Source of the DNA: Bin87 sp965203855
GTDB lineage: Bacteria; Chloroflexota; Dehalococcoidia; Lucifugimonadales; UBA3495
Assembly (NCBI GenBank): GCA_965203855.1
Contig: CBDBDN010000008.1
Coordinates: forward strand, 248,001 to 312,000
Reading direction: 5' to 3'
DNA: 64,000 bases
The notes under the pieces were generated by a model that ran no database searches, was not told the origin of the DNA, and was given only the letters and a program-made list of their open reading frames with translations. Positions 1-7,201 of this stretch are shown piece after piece; positions within the stretch are counted from its first letter, which is position 1, and each line of letters opens with the position of its first letter. The position numbers were made by a program, and so were the translations under genes.

Positions 1-716
1 GTTTTCTGTCGGTTACTCCGGTAGAGGGCGACTGGAAAGTAGTCATCTTTGACGGGGCGGAGACGCTGTCGGCGGGGCAGGCGGAGTCGGCGAATGCGCT
101 GCTGAAAACGCTGGAGGAGCCGCCGCCGGGGACGCTGCTGCTGCTGCTGACGGCGAACCCGGACGCTATTTTGCCGACGGTTCGTTCCCGCTGCCGGCTG
201 CTGCCGCTGCGTCCGATGCCGGGGGCGGAATTGGCGGAGTATCTGGCGCGGCGGCGGGGGGCGGCGCCGGAACGGGCGGAGTGGCTGGCGCGGCTGGCGC
301 GGGGCTGTCCGGGCTGGGCGCTGCGCGCGCTGGACGATGAAACGATGCTGGCAGAGCGCGCCGAGGAGCTGGGGCAGATTGCCGAAATGGCTTTGGCGCC
401 GCTGGACCGGCGATTTGAGTACGCCGGCAGCCTGGCGACGCAGTTTGCCCGGGACCGGGAGTCGGTGCGGCAGCGGCTGTACTTGTGGCAGCGGTGGTGG
501 CGGGATGTGCTGCTGCATCAGCAGGGGGTGGCGCAACACGCGCATAACACGGACCGCGGCGAAAGCCTGGCGGCGCTGGCGGAGACGGCGGACGCGGCGG
601 CGGTAGCGGTCTTTCTGCGGCGGATTCAGGAGACGCTGGCGGCGTTGGACGCCAACGCCAACCCGCGCCTGGCATTGGAATGCCTGATGATGGATGCGCC
701 GGCGCCGGCGGGTTAG
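1..716 (+). CDS. holB: DNA polymerase III subunit delta' (partial, 5' end outside window)
   Basis: The frame is open from base 3 to the stop at 714-716, so the start lies before the window; about 237 residues remain. The visible part begins in the AAA+ core: SANALLKTLEEPPPGT near residues 30-45, then TANPDAILPT and the clamp-loader SRC motif (RSRC) near residue 60, followed by an alpha-helical C-terminal part that matches the delta-prime collar. The protein is the stator of the clamp loader that opens the sliding clamp at the replication fork. The Walker A region is not in the window. The SRC motif, together with the very short proline-rich turn before it, makes this delta' or the related tau/gamma subunit; the short C-terminal part after SRC favours delta'. 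Confidence 0.85.
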   Translation, partial: FLSVTPVEGDWKVVIFDGAETLSAGQAESANALLKTLEEPPPGTLLLLLTANPDAILPTVRSRCRLLPLRPMPGAELAEYLARRRGAAPERAEWLARLARGCPGWALRALDDETMLAERAEELGQIAEMALAPLDRRFEYAGSLATQFARDRESVRQRLYLWQRWWRDVLLHQQGVAQHAHNTDRGESLAALAETADAAAVAVFLRRIQETLAALDANANPRLALECLMMDAPAPAG

Positions 717-919
717 GGTTCGCTGCGCTGGCCGGGGGAGCGCGGATGATGGCATGGATGGAGGGGATGAATGGGATTTTGGGGCCTCCTTTGGGATTGG
801 GGGTTGGGGTCTGGTTATGATGTCGGGTTGTCGGGTTCGAGGTGGTCGGGTGCGTTGGGTTGGGATTGGTTAGGATTGGTTGGGATTGGATTTCAGTCTG
901 CCAGGGTTTGCGGTCGCTG

Positions 920-1092
920 ATCAGCCCTACGGCCGGAGGTTTTGCGCGTTGCTTTTCACGCGGCTGGTTTTTCGTCCGAGGACGGGGCGCTACGTCTGGC
1001 GCCTTGGCAGGACCCGACTCCTTCGGTTAGTTTGACCGTGGGCGAGTAGGGAACGCCGGTGCGACTTGGGTTGCTGATTGGCCGTGAACGAC
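920..1092. repeat. Structured dispersed repeat, copy A (about 170 bp)
   Basis: This stretch matches the reverse complement of 51424-51596 at roughly 94 percent by eye. It holds a run of hairpins: CGCGT/ACGCG (945-949 with 958-962), CGTC/GACG (973-976 with 981-984), GGCGC/GCGCC (986-990 with 999-1003), and a nested CCC.ACTC / GAGT.GGG plus CGGT/ACCG structure (1013-1051). A short frame crosses it in both copies, but the differences between copies change residues, so a protein is unlikely. See copy B for a promoter. Confidence 0.75.
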
Positions 1093-1249
1093 CGGTCTTT
1101 TTGAGGGACTGGCTCCTGGCAGGCTGGATGGGGGTGCCGTTTTGAGGCGGCGTTGCGGTGGTGGATGTGGTGGTGGATTGGAGAATTCTTACCTGACAAG
1201 GGGATGGTAACAGCGAACTGGAGTTCTTGTCAATGGGGTTGGAGGTCGG

Positions 1250-1425
1250 TTTTTTTACACCGATGGGCAGGATGGGGAGGATGGGTTTTATGGCATGGAT
1301 AAAGGGGATGAATGGGGATTTTGGATTTTCGGGGGGTGGATTCCGGCTTGCGCCGGAATGACGGTAAAGGGCCGGAATGACGGTTTTCGGGGGATGGAAT
1401 GGCGGTAGTGGGGAGGAATGACGGT
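1250..1425. repeat. Mini-repeat (ACACCGATGG type) followed by GGAATGACGG hairpin repeat
   Basis: The 717-1461 gap holds no convincing gene. Apart from copy A of the structured repeat it contains the ACACCGATGGGCAGGATGG mini-repeat (from about 1257), a shorter relative at 747-785, and one TTCCGGC-TTGC-GCCGGAA hairpin near 1343-1370 with a stray GGAATGACGG after it. Confidence 0.7.
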
Positions 1426-1461
1426 TTTATGGTGGGGGTATTGGGTGATGGCGGCGGGGGG

Positions 1462-1932
1462 TTAGGTGGCGCGGTAGAGTTTTACTTTGCCGGGCTGTTC
1501 GGCGCGGAGGCGGCCTTGGCGTTCCAAAGCGCGGATGGCGGGTAAGGTTTGCGCGTCGCCGTGGCGGCGGAGCCGGCCGGTTATTTTGCTCTGGGAACGC
1601 GGGGTTTCGCAGTATTCCAGGATTTGCTCGGCCAACAGGTCGTCTGTGGTGGGCAGTGGCTTTAACGGCGTTATCAAGGTCATGCCCCGGTTGCCGTCAA
1701 TGTCCTCTCCGGGACGGAACTGGAGCAGTCCCCGCGCGGCGTATCGGGCGAGGTAGCCGCGGATGCGCTTTTTGAGTACGCCGCCGGCGCCGGTGGAGCC
1801 GTAGCCGTGAATTATCTCCAGCGTACTGCCGCCGCCGGGTTGCGCGGCCAACGCCCGGTTGTACAGCGCGATGAATTCCGGCAGGGCTTCGGCCCAGGTT
1901 TTGCCGTGGAAGTCGATGGAGTGGGCGGCCAT
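1462..1932 (-). CDS. Smr-domain protein
   Basis: A 156-residue protein starting with a Smr domain: IDFHG near residues 6-10 stands for the LDxHG box, and HGYGSTGAGGVLKKRI near residues 42-57 for the HGxGxGxL box. Smr domains occur at the end of MutS2 and alone, and bind or cut branched DNA or RNA; the exact job here is unknown. About 65 residues follow the domain and look like a small charged helical segment (TTDDLLAEQILEYCETPRSQ, then a basic stretch). The open frame runs further upstream through the HNH gene but loses protein character there, so I place the start at 1932. It lies 80 bases behind the HNH gene on the same strand. Confidence 0.7.
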   Translation of the reverse strand: MAAHSIDFHGKTWAEALPEFIALYNRALAAQPGGGSTLEIIHGYGSTGAGGVLKKRIRGYLARYAARGLLQFRPGEDIDGNRGMTLITPLKPLPTTDDLLAEQILEYCETPRSQSKITGRLRRHGDAQTLPAIRALERQGRLRAEQPGKVKLYRAT

Positions 1933-2011
1933 TATGCGGACGGCGGCGGCAATGCCGGGCGTTAGCGTCGGTAGCGTTGGAGTTGGCAGAGCTTCGTTAG
2001 TAGAGTTAGTT

Positions 2012-2758
2012 TCAGTCGGCGATGGCGATGCCGGCGGGTTCGGCCGGGGGCCGGCTGAGGTCGGCGGCGCCGGCGGCGGCGGCGCGGCGATTGACGGTCT
2101 GCCAGGGGATGAACTGCCGCCATTCGTCCAGGATGGTGCGGTTTTCCAGGATGCGGTAGGGGTTGGGCTGCGGCGCAGTGGGGGGCCGGCGCAGCTGCAT
2201 ATTGGCTTCCTCCGGGGTGCGGCCGGCTTTGTGCAGGTTGCAGCGGCTGCACGCGGCCACGACGTTATCCCAAGTGTGCGGCCCGCGCTGGCGGCGGGGC
2301 ACAACATGGTCAAGGGTAAGATGCTGGGAGCGCTGTCCGCAGTATTGGCAGGTGTAATGGTCGCGCAGGAACACTTCTTTTTTGGAGAGGCGGCGCGGGG
2401 CAAAGGGGCGCTTGACCAGATAGACCAGCCGGATGATTGACGGGGCGGTAAGCGCGGCGCTGAAAGTGCGGATGCTGACGGCGTCGGAGCGCTGTTCCAG
2501 CATTTCGGCTTTGCCCTTGGCGACCAGGACGATGGCGCGGCGCACGGTGCAGACGTTCACCGGGACATAGTTCAGGTTGAGCACGAGGACGGGGGCGGTG
2601 AGGCGGCTGGGCAAGGCGGCGCCCCGGCGCAGGGGGCCGACGCCGCTGCCGTCGTGGTCCAGGGCCGGCGATGCGACGGCGGGCCGGCCGTTCCGGGATT
2701 GACGCCCGGCGGCCTTGGCCGTTCCTTTTTTGCGACCAGTTCGTCCCCGGCCGGCCAT
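2012..2758 (-). CDS. HNH endonuclease family protein
   Basis: A 248-residue protein. The start at 2758 has GAGGAT seven bases upstream; a longer frame begins at 2890 but lacks a ribosome site. Residues 1-60 are basic and low in complexity. The segment VLVLNLNYVPVNVCTVRRA is typical of a widespread HNH family. The nuclease core follows: CQYCGQ, then LTLDHVVPR with the catalytic histidine, WDNVVAACSRCNLHK with the second CxxC and the final histidine. The two CxxC pairs should hold a structural zinc. Substrate is unknown; these stand-alone enzymes are often housekeeping-like neighbours, not parts of restriction systems. The tail after residue 215 overlaps no known domain. Confidence 0.85.
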   Translation of the reverse strand: MAGRGRTGRKKGTAKAAGRQSRNGRPAVASPALDHDGSGVGPLRRGAALPSRLTAPVLVLNLNYVPVNVCTVRRAIVLVAKGKAEMLEQRSDAVSIRTFSAALTAPSIIRLVYLVKRPFAPRRLSKKEVFLRDHYTCQYCGQRSQHLTLDHVVPRRQRGPHTWDNVVAACSRCNLHKAGRTPEEANMQLRRPPTAPQPNPYRILENRTILDEWRQFIPWQTVNRRAAAAGAADLSRPPAEPAGIAIAD

Positions 2759-2863
2759 TGGTTCATCCTCAAATGCAGGTTTAGTCGCCGGTTTTGAATC
2801 CGCCGTGCGATGCCGAAACCAAGCGTATCGGCTGGTCCTGCGGCGGGAATTGCGCTGCCGGCT

Positions 2864-2869
2864 ATTATA
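2864..2869 (-). promoter_or_regulatory. -10 box (TATAAT) upstream of the HNH gene
   Basis: On the minus strand TATAAT lies 106 bases before the chosen HNH start at 2758. No clear -35 box was seen 16-18 bases further up. Confidence 0.4.
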
Positions 2870-2944
2870 CCCCAATTGGCGGCGCGGCAAAATGGGGGTA
2901 AATGTAGCCTGATTTCGTCATTCCGGGCGAAAGTGGGGATTTTG

Positions 2945-3045
2945 GATGTTGGTTCTATTACCGCCGCGGTTGGTTATGACGCTGGATTCCGGCTTGCGCC
3001 GGAATGACGGTTGGGATGCCGGTATGACGGTTGGGAGGGAATGAC
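2945..3045. repeat. Partial paired-hairpin element and GGAATGACGG copies
   Basis: The right half of the ~96-bp element described at 6779-6874: the internal core (TTACCGCCGCGGTTGGTTAT region) followed by GGATTCCGGC-TTGC-GCCGGAATGACGG ending near 3010, with degenerate GGTATGACGG and GGAATGACGG copies after it. It fills the 2759-3128 gap together with the terminator at 3071-3098. Confidence 0.7.
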
Positions 3046-3070
3046 GGGGCATATCTCCACACCTCTAACG

Positions 3071-3098
3071 AAAAACGGCCCCTCTTTACGAGGGGCCG
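3071..3098 (-). terminator. Rho-independent terminator of the secreted-protein gene
   Basis: On the minus strand a perfect 9-bp stem (CGGCCCCTC / GAGGGGCCG, loop GTAAA) at 3098-3076 is followed directly by TTTTT at 3075-3071. It lies about 30 bases beyond the stop at 3129. Confidence 0.85.
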
Positions 3099-3128
3099 CC
3101 GGCGCCGGGAAACTGCCCGGCTGTCGGA

Positions 3129-3815
3129 TTAGCGGCACCACGCCATATGCGCCCAGCGGATGTACTGCGCGCCATAGTGGTAAGCCTCTGCGGTTCGCGT
3201 GAAAGCCCTTCGTTCCCAGTACCACAGGATGGAACTTCCCCCCAACAAGCCTGTCGCCCTGTCGCCGGCATCAAACACCCCATCGTCGTTGCGGTCAATT
3301 ACCACGTGGTTCCCGAAGTTAATCACGAACCCGCGGGTGCCATCGGCGTCCACTATTGCTTCGCGAGCTGGCAGTCCGTAGTCGTTTATCACCGGGGGGC
3401 TAAATATCTGGTAATTGTTATTTGTGAGGGCCAGGGTTAGGGCCGCCTGGGCGCTGCCGGAGCCGCCGCGTCTTTCAGGATTGCTGAATGTGTATTCAGC
3501 CGGAGCGACATTACTGCCTCGTTCCAGCACCAGCAGCCAGCCGCGGTCGCTGTTGCCGCCGTTGTAGGCCGCCTGGCCGTCGCGGACACCGTAATGCCGC
3601 GGCTGTTGTCCGTATTCCTGGCAAACCCGCTGGGTGTAAGTGTAGCCGCCAAAAGCCTGCGCCTCCGCATCAGCGCCGGGAAATATCATCCCGCCCGCAA
3701 TGGCCAGCCCGGCCAAAACTGCGATAACGGCAGCCTTGCCCAGCCGCAGATATGCCGTCGTTAGGTTTTGGGGCAGCCTATATCGGGGGGGGGGGGGGGG
3801 CAAAATGGCGGTCAT
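3129..3815 (-). CDS. Secreted or membrane-anchored hypothetical protein with a poly-C tract at its 5' end
   Basis: 228 residues if read from ATG 3815. A 16-base C run (3800-3785) encodes five prolines at residues 6-10, so the frame depends on tract length. Residues 27-50 form a hydrophobic signal or anchor (AAVIAVLAGLAIAGGMIF) ending at an ADAEAQA-like cleavage site. The mature part has Tyr/Gly-rich sequence and near residue 175 a calcium-loop-like DRNDDGVFDAGD, similar to a dockerin or EF-hand loop. No family was recognised. A strong terminator follows, so it is likely a single transcription unit. If the tract is slipped, translation from 3815 would stop early. Confidence 0.6.
   Translation of the reverse strand: MTAILPPPPPRYRLPQNLTTAYLRLGKAAVIAVLAGLAIAGGMIFPGADAEAQAFGGYTYTQRVCQEYGQQPRHYGVRDGQAAYNGGNSDRGWLLVLERGSNVAPAEYTFSNPERRGGSGSAQAALTLALTNNNYQIFSPPVINDYGLPAREAIVDADGTRGFVINFGNHVVIDRNDDGVFDAGDRATGLLGGSSILWYWERRAFTRTAEAYHYGAQYIRWAHMAWCR
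3785..3800. repeat. Homopolymer G16 (C16 on the coding strand)
   Basis: Sixteen identical bases lie inside codons 6-11 of the minus-strand gene at 3129-3815. Such long G/C runs are slippage-prone and rare elsewhere in this window. Confidence 0.9.
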
Positions 3816-3998
3816 AATTCCACTCCAGGCTTGCCAGGGTGCGGATGAATTGGGCGCTGATTTCCTTGCCGTATGCCGGCGCCGGCGGCGAGGGTATGCT
3901 ATACGATATTGTCCTGATAAGCAAGACGGCCGCTACCCCCCGCCCGTCATTCCGACCCGTCATTCCGGCCCCTCAAAACCGTTATTGCGGACATATGA

Positions 3999-4484
3999 CT
4001 ATCCGCCGGGCAGGGCCAGGCCGAGGCGGGCGAGGGCGCTGTTGAACGGGCCGACCAGGAATCCGCCCAGGGGCGCATCTCTAATATAGGCGTCCGCTGC
4101 GTCCGGGGCGATGGCGACTACGCCGGAGAGGGTGGCGCCGGTAACCAGCAGCCCGACGACCAGGCCAATCGCCAGGCCGACGCCCCGATCCAGCAGGCTG
4201 CCCATCGGGAAAAGCTCAACCATCCGGCCCAGCAGCCAGCCGAGGGCGGCGGCGGCAATCAGCGCAACTATGATCAGGATGATGTAGGCGGCGGCGGTCT
4301 GCGCCAGGTCGCTGTCCGAAACGAACCCGACTTGCCCCTTGATGATGCCGGCCAGCGGGCGCGCCAGCAGCAAGCCGGCGGCCAGGATGACCAGGCCGGC
4401 GGTCATTTTAGAGGCGCGCTGCTTAAATCCGTATAATGCCGTCAATGCCCAGATTGCCAGCAATGTCCAGTCCAGCCAGTTCAT
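3999..4484 (-). CDS. CvpA family membrane protein
   Basis: 161 residues with four hydrophobic segments (about 5-20, 28-48, 65-90, 105-128). The opening MNWLDWTLLAIWALTALYGF matches the start of CvpA (colicin V production) proteins, and the glycine-rich second helix and length also fit. CvpA proteins sit in the inner membrane and affect envelope processes, with no agreed biochemical role. The gene is 20 bases behind another small membrane gene (4505-4852) and likely cotranscribed with it. Confidence 0.7.
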   Translation of the reverse strand: MNWLDWTLLAIWALTALYGFKQRASKMTAGLVILAAGLLLARPLAGIIKGQVGFVSDSDLAQTAAAYIILIIVALIAAAALGWLLGRMVELFPMGSLLDRGVGLAIGLVVGLLVTGATLSGVVAIAPDAADAYIRDAPLGGFLVGPFNSALARLGLALPGG

Positions 4485-4504
4485 AATGCGCTGTCAAACC
4501 TGCC

Positions 4505-4852
4505 TTACAGGAATGCAATCCATATTATCACGCCGATGAGCAGGCCGAGCAGCAGGCCGCCGGCATGGTTGATGCGGATGATGTTGTCGGAATAGCCGAG
4601 ACGCTGCTCAATGCGGCGTCCGAGAAAGCCGATGCTCATGACGCAGATGACGCCGGTAAAGACCAGCGGCCCGTAGAGCAGGGCCGGGGATTGGGCGTCG
4701 CGGAAGGCCCAGGCGATGGCGGCCAGCAGCGCCAGCACGCCCAGGGATACGGCCATCCGCAGCAGCCCGATGCGAAAACCCCAGGCCATCAGGAAACACC
4801 AGCCGGCCAATCCCAGCAGCTGCCACGGCGATTCAAAGATGCCGAAAATCAT
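4505..4852 (-). CDS. Small four-helix membrane protein, possibly CvpA-related
   Basis: 115 residues from ATG 4852; a longer frame begins at 4888. Hydrophobic segments at about 10-25, 30-50, 58-75 and 93-113 suggest four membrane helices. The end, NHAGGLLLGLLIGVIIWIAF, resembles the glycine-rich helix of CvpA-like proteins, and the gene lies directly upstream of a CvpA family gene, so the pair may form one membrane unit. I did not recognise a named family. Confidence 0.55.
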   Translation of the reverse strand: MIFGIFESPWQLLGLAGWCFLMAWGFRIGLLRMAVSLGVLALLAAIAWAFRDAQSPALLYGPLVFTGVICVMSIGFLGRRIEQRLGYSDNIIRINHAGGLLLGLLIGVIIWIAFL

Positions 4853-5002
4853 TGCCGAATTGTCCGCTAATCCGGGCTGCGTTGGCAACCGTCTGGGGGT
4901 GATGGCATGGATGGCGTAAGAGGGATGGCATGGATGTAGGGGATGGATGGGGATTTTGGATTTTTCGGTGCGTCGGCCGGGCTAGGGCGTATCGGTGCGG
5001 GC

Positions 5003-5011
5003 TGATATAAT
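5003..5011 (+). promoter_or_regulatory. Extended -10 promoter of cmk
   Basis: TGATATAAT, an extended -10 box, ends eight bases before ATG 5019. No good -35 box is seen. The expected transcription start falls at or next to the ATG. Confidence 0.55.
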
Positions 5012-5018
5012 GCGTGGT

Positions 5019-5948
5019 ATGTCTGATTGGCGGGAAAATGCTGGCGGCGCAACTGCGGGATGGCGGCGTATCCGGGTGGCTATTGACGGGCCGGCGGCGT
5101 CCGGCAAAAGCACGGTGGGGCGGGCGGCGGCGCAGCGGCTGGGACTGCGCTTTCTGGACACCGGAATAATGTATCGGGCGGTAACCTGGCTGGCACTGCG
5201 CCGGAATGTGGATGTGGACGATGCCGCTGCGGTGGCCGAGCTGGCGCGCCACTATCCTATTACTATCAGCACTAGCGGCACTAGCGGCATTGGCGGCGGT
5301 AGCGGCGACGGCATAAGAAACGGCGGCAGTAGCGGCGGCGCGGCGGCGGATGCGGACGGCCTGTCTATCGGCGGGCATATTCCCGGCGGCGCGCTGTGGG
5401 ATGCGGCGGTTGATGCGGCGGTGTCGGCGGTGTCGGCGGCGCCCGGCGTGCGCGCCGAACTGGTGCGGCAGCAGCGCGCCATCGGCAAACAAGGCGGCAT
5501 CATTATGGCCGGACGCGACATCGGCTCCGTAGTGCTGCCCGACGCCGAAGCGAAACTGTATATCACGGCCTCGGCGGCGGAACGCGCCCGGCGGCGGCTG
5601 GCGCAGCAACGCGCCGTTCCTGCCAATACCGATGCCGTTGCCCATACCGGAACCGGCTCGGAATCCGGTTCCGGCCCGATTTTGGCGCCGGATTTCTGCC
5701 AGGTGCTGGCGGATACGCGACGCCGGGATGCGCTGGATTCCGGGCGCGCCCATTCTCCGTTGACGGTAGCGGACGGCGCAACGGTCATCAATACCGACGG
5801 GCTGGATCTGGAGCAGAGCGTGGCCGCCGTGCTGGATGCGGTGTACGCATCTATCGCCGCATCCGCATCTATCCCCGCATCCGGCGCCGGATCCGCATTC
5901 CCGGCGGCGCCGGCGCCGGCCGGCGGCCCGGCAAGGGATAACCGCTGA
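5019..5948 (+). CDS. cmk: Cytidylate kinase with low-complexity insertions
   Basis: Phosphorylates CMP and dCMP with ATP in the cytosol. The P-loop GPAASGKST lies near residue 25, followed by LGLRFLDTGIMYRAV (CMP-site) and later MAGRDIGSVVLPDA, DTRRRDALDSGRAHSPL and INTDGLDLEQSV, all typical of Cmk. About 309 residues against a usual 220-230: the excess is a Ser/Gly-rich insert (about residues 85-115), a Thr/Gly/Ser insert before the RRRD segment, and an Ala/Pro-rich tail. In-frame starts exist at GTG 4995, ATG 5010 and ATG 5019; an extended -10 box overlaps the first two, so I chose 5019. The stop overlaps the plsC start by one base (TGATG), giving an operon. Confidence 0.9.
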   Translation: MSDWRENAGGATAGWRRIRVAIDGPAASGKSTVGRAAAQRLGLRFLDTGIMYRAVTWLALRRNVDVDDAAAVAELARHYPITISTSGTSGIGGGSGDGIRNGGSSGGAAADADGLSIGGHIPGGALWDAAVDAAVSAVSAAPGVRAELVRQQRAIGKQGGIIMAGRDIGSVVLPDAEAKLYITASAAERARRRLAQQRAVPANTDAVAHTGTGSESGSGPILAPDFCQVLADTRRRDALDSGRAHSPLTVADGATVINTDGLDLEQSVAAVLDAVYASIAASASIPASGAGSAFPAAPAPAGGPARDNR

Positions 5949-6601
5949 TGTCCGCCTGGCTGTATCAACCGAGCCGCCGCTTTGGGCAGGCTATCTGGTC
6001 GCTGACCGGACGGCTGTCGGTTACCGGGCAGGAAGCGATGCCGCCTTACGGGCCGCTGCTGGTGGCCAGCAATCACTTGTCGCTGAACGACGCCGGCACA
6101 TTGGTAATAGCGCTGCCGCGTCCGGTGGTGTTTCTGGCGAAAAAGGAGCTTTGGGAGAAGCCAATCGGGCGGTTCTACTGCAATGCGGTAGGGGCAGTGC
6201 CGCTGGATCGGGAACGGGGGGGCGGGGAAGCGCTACGCTACGCTTTGCAGGCTTTGCAACAGGACAAAGCGATACTGATGTTTCCGGAGGGGCGCATCAG
6301 CGCGACCGGCGGGATGCAGGCGGCGCGCACCGGGCTGGCGTGGCTGGCGCTGAAAACGCAGGCGCCAATCCTGCCCGTAGGCATCGCCGGCAGCGAAAAG
6401 TTTCCGTCATGGCGGATGCCGATACCGCTGGCGCGCTGGCAGGTAACTGTCGGGACGCCGTTCACGCCGCCGGTAGTGGAGGGGCCGATTACGCGTCCGC
6501 TGCTGAATGCGGTTACGGATATGGTGATGCAGCGGATTGCGGCGCTGCTGCCGGAGGGCTACCGGGGGATTTACGGCGTGGGCGGCGCGCCATCACGCTG
6601 A
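5948..6601 (+). CDS. plsC: 1-acyl-sn-glycerol-3-phosphate acyltransferase
   Basis: 217 residues. Transfers an acyl group to lysophosphatidate to make phosphatidate at the inner face of the membrane. The acyltransferase motifs are in order: NHLSLND (the HX4D catalytic motif, near residue 42), the FLAKKELW region, then FPEGRIS near residue 115 (glycerol phosphate binding) and PILPVGIAGS. Translation is coupled to cmk by a TGATG overlap; cmk-plsC pairs are common in bacteria. A long repeat region begins right after the stop. Confidence 0.9.
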   Translation: MSAWLYQPSRRFGQAIWSLTGRLSVTGQEAMPPYGPLLVASNHLSLNDAGTLVIALPRPVVFLAKKELWEKPIGRFYCNAVGAVPLDRERGGGEALRYALQALQQDKAILMFPEGRISATGGMQAARTGLAWLALKTQAPILPVGIAGSEKFPSWRMPIPLARWQVTVGTPFTPPVVEGPITRPLLNAVTDMVMQRIAALLPEGYRGIYGVGGAPSR

Positions 6602-6604
6602 CTA

Positions 6605-6780
6605 TACCCCAACCGTTATTCCGTTCCTGCCCAAACCATCCCCCTATGCCCAATACCGTCATTCCGGCTATACCCCAACCATTATTCTAACCCCTCAACC
6701 ATCATTCCGAACTCCCAACCGTCATTCCAACCTCTCAACCGTCATTCTAACCCCCCAACCGTCATTCTAACCCCCCAACC
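6605..6780. repeat. Tandem array, 20-bp period, of CCGTCATTC units
   Basis: From about 6670 the string CAACC recurs with its end at 6680, 6700, 6720, 6740, 6760 and 6780, an exact 20-base period. Each unit holds (C)CGTCATTC or a close variant plus a pyrimidine-rich spacer. The array runs straight into the left end of the paired element at 6779. Confidence 0.85.
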
Positions 6781-6874
6781 GTCATTCCGGCGAAAGCCGG
6801 AATCTATGGTCGCTGGTTCCATTACCGTAATTGCAGATTACGCCTTTGGATTCCGGCTTTCGCCGGAATGACGG
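6779..6874. repeat. Paired-hairpin (MITE-like) element, full copy 1
   Basis: A 96-bp element whose ends are inverted copies of CCGTCATTCCGGCGAAAGCC and onward; each end folds as TTCCGGC-loop-GCCGGAA. Between them lies a conserved core beginning TATGGTCG and ending GGATTCC. The same organisation occurs at 38647-38743, 43219-43314, 45191-45283 (inverted) and 50425-50520. Confidence 0.85.
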
Positions 6875-6885
6875 TATAAGCTTGG

Positions 6886-7125
6886 AATGACGGTTGAGGT
6901 TCGGAATGGCCGGCGTGGGGGATTCCGGCTTTCGCCGGAATGACGGTTGGGGGGTTAGAATGACGGTTGAGGTTCGGAATGGCCGGCGTGGGGGATTCCG
7001 GCTTGCGCCGGAATGACGGTATGAGCTTGGAATGACGGTTGGGGTTCGGAATGGCGGCGTGGGGGATTCCGGCTTTCGCCGGAATGACGGTATGAACCCG
7101 GAATGACGGTTGGGGGTTCGGAATG
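6886..7125. repeat. Tandem 72-bp higher-order repeat of hairpin halves
   Basis: The string GGAATGG(C)CGGCGTGGGG recurs at about 6903, 6976, 7048 and, degenerated, 7120. Each ~72-bp unit contains one GGATTCCGGC-loop-GCCGGAATGACGG hairpin and one extra GAATGACGGTTG(A/G)GG. Together with the array and element before it, this fills 6602-7201; no gene is seen there. Confidence 0.8.
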
Positions 7126-7201
7126 GCGGGTTGGGCCGACCGGTATAACGGCGTTGGGGTAAGGAGTCGGCGGTCAGTGGCCGGCGGCCGGCCGCTGCCG
7201 T

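Noticed and set aside
842..1030. Short protein frame conserved in both structured-repeat copies
   Set aside because: Differences between copies change residues, no ribosome site is seen, and the frame ends inside a hairpin.
1933..2403. Upstream half of the long frame ending in the Smr gene
   Set aside because: It overlaps the HNH gene in another frame and reads as low-complexity Pro/Ala sequence.
5836..6690. 284-residue plus-strand frame across cmk end and plsC
   Set aside because: It is an out-of-frame shadow of plsC with Ala/Gly-rich composition.
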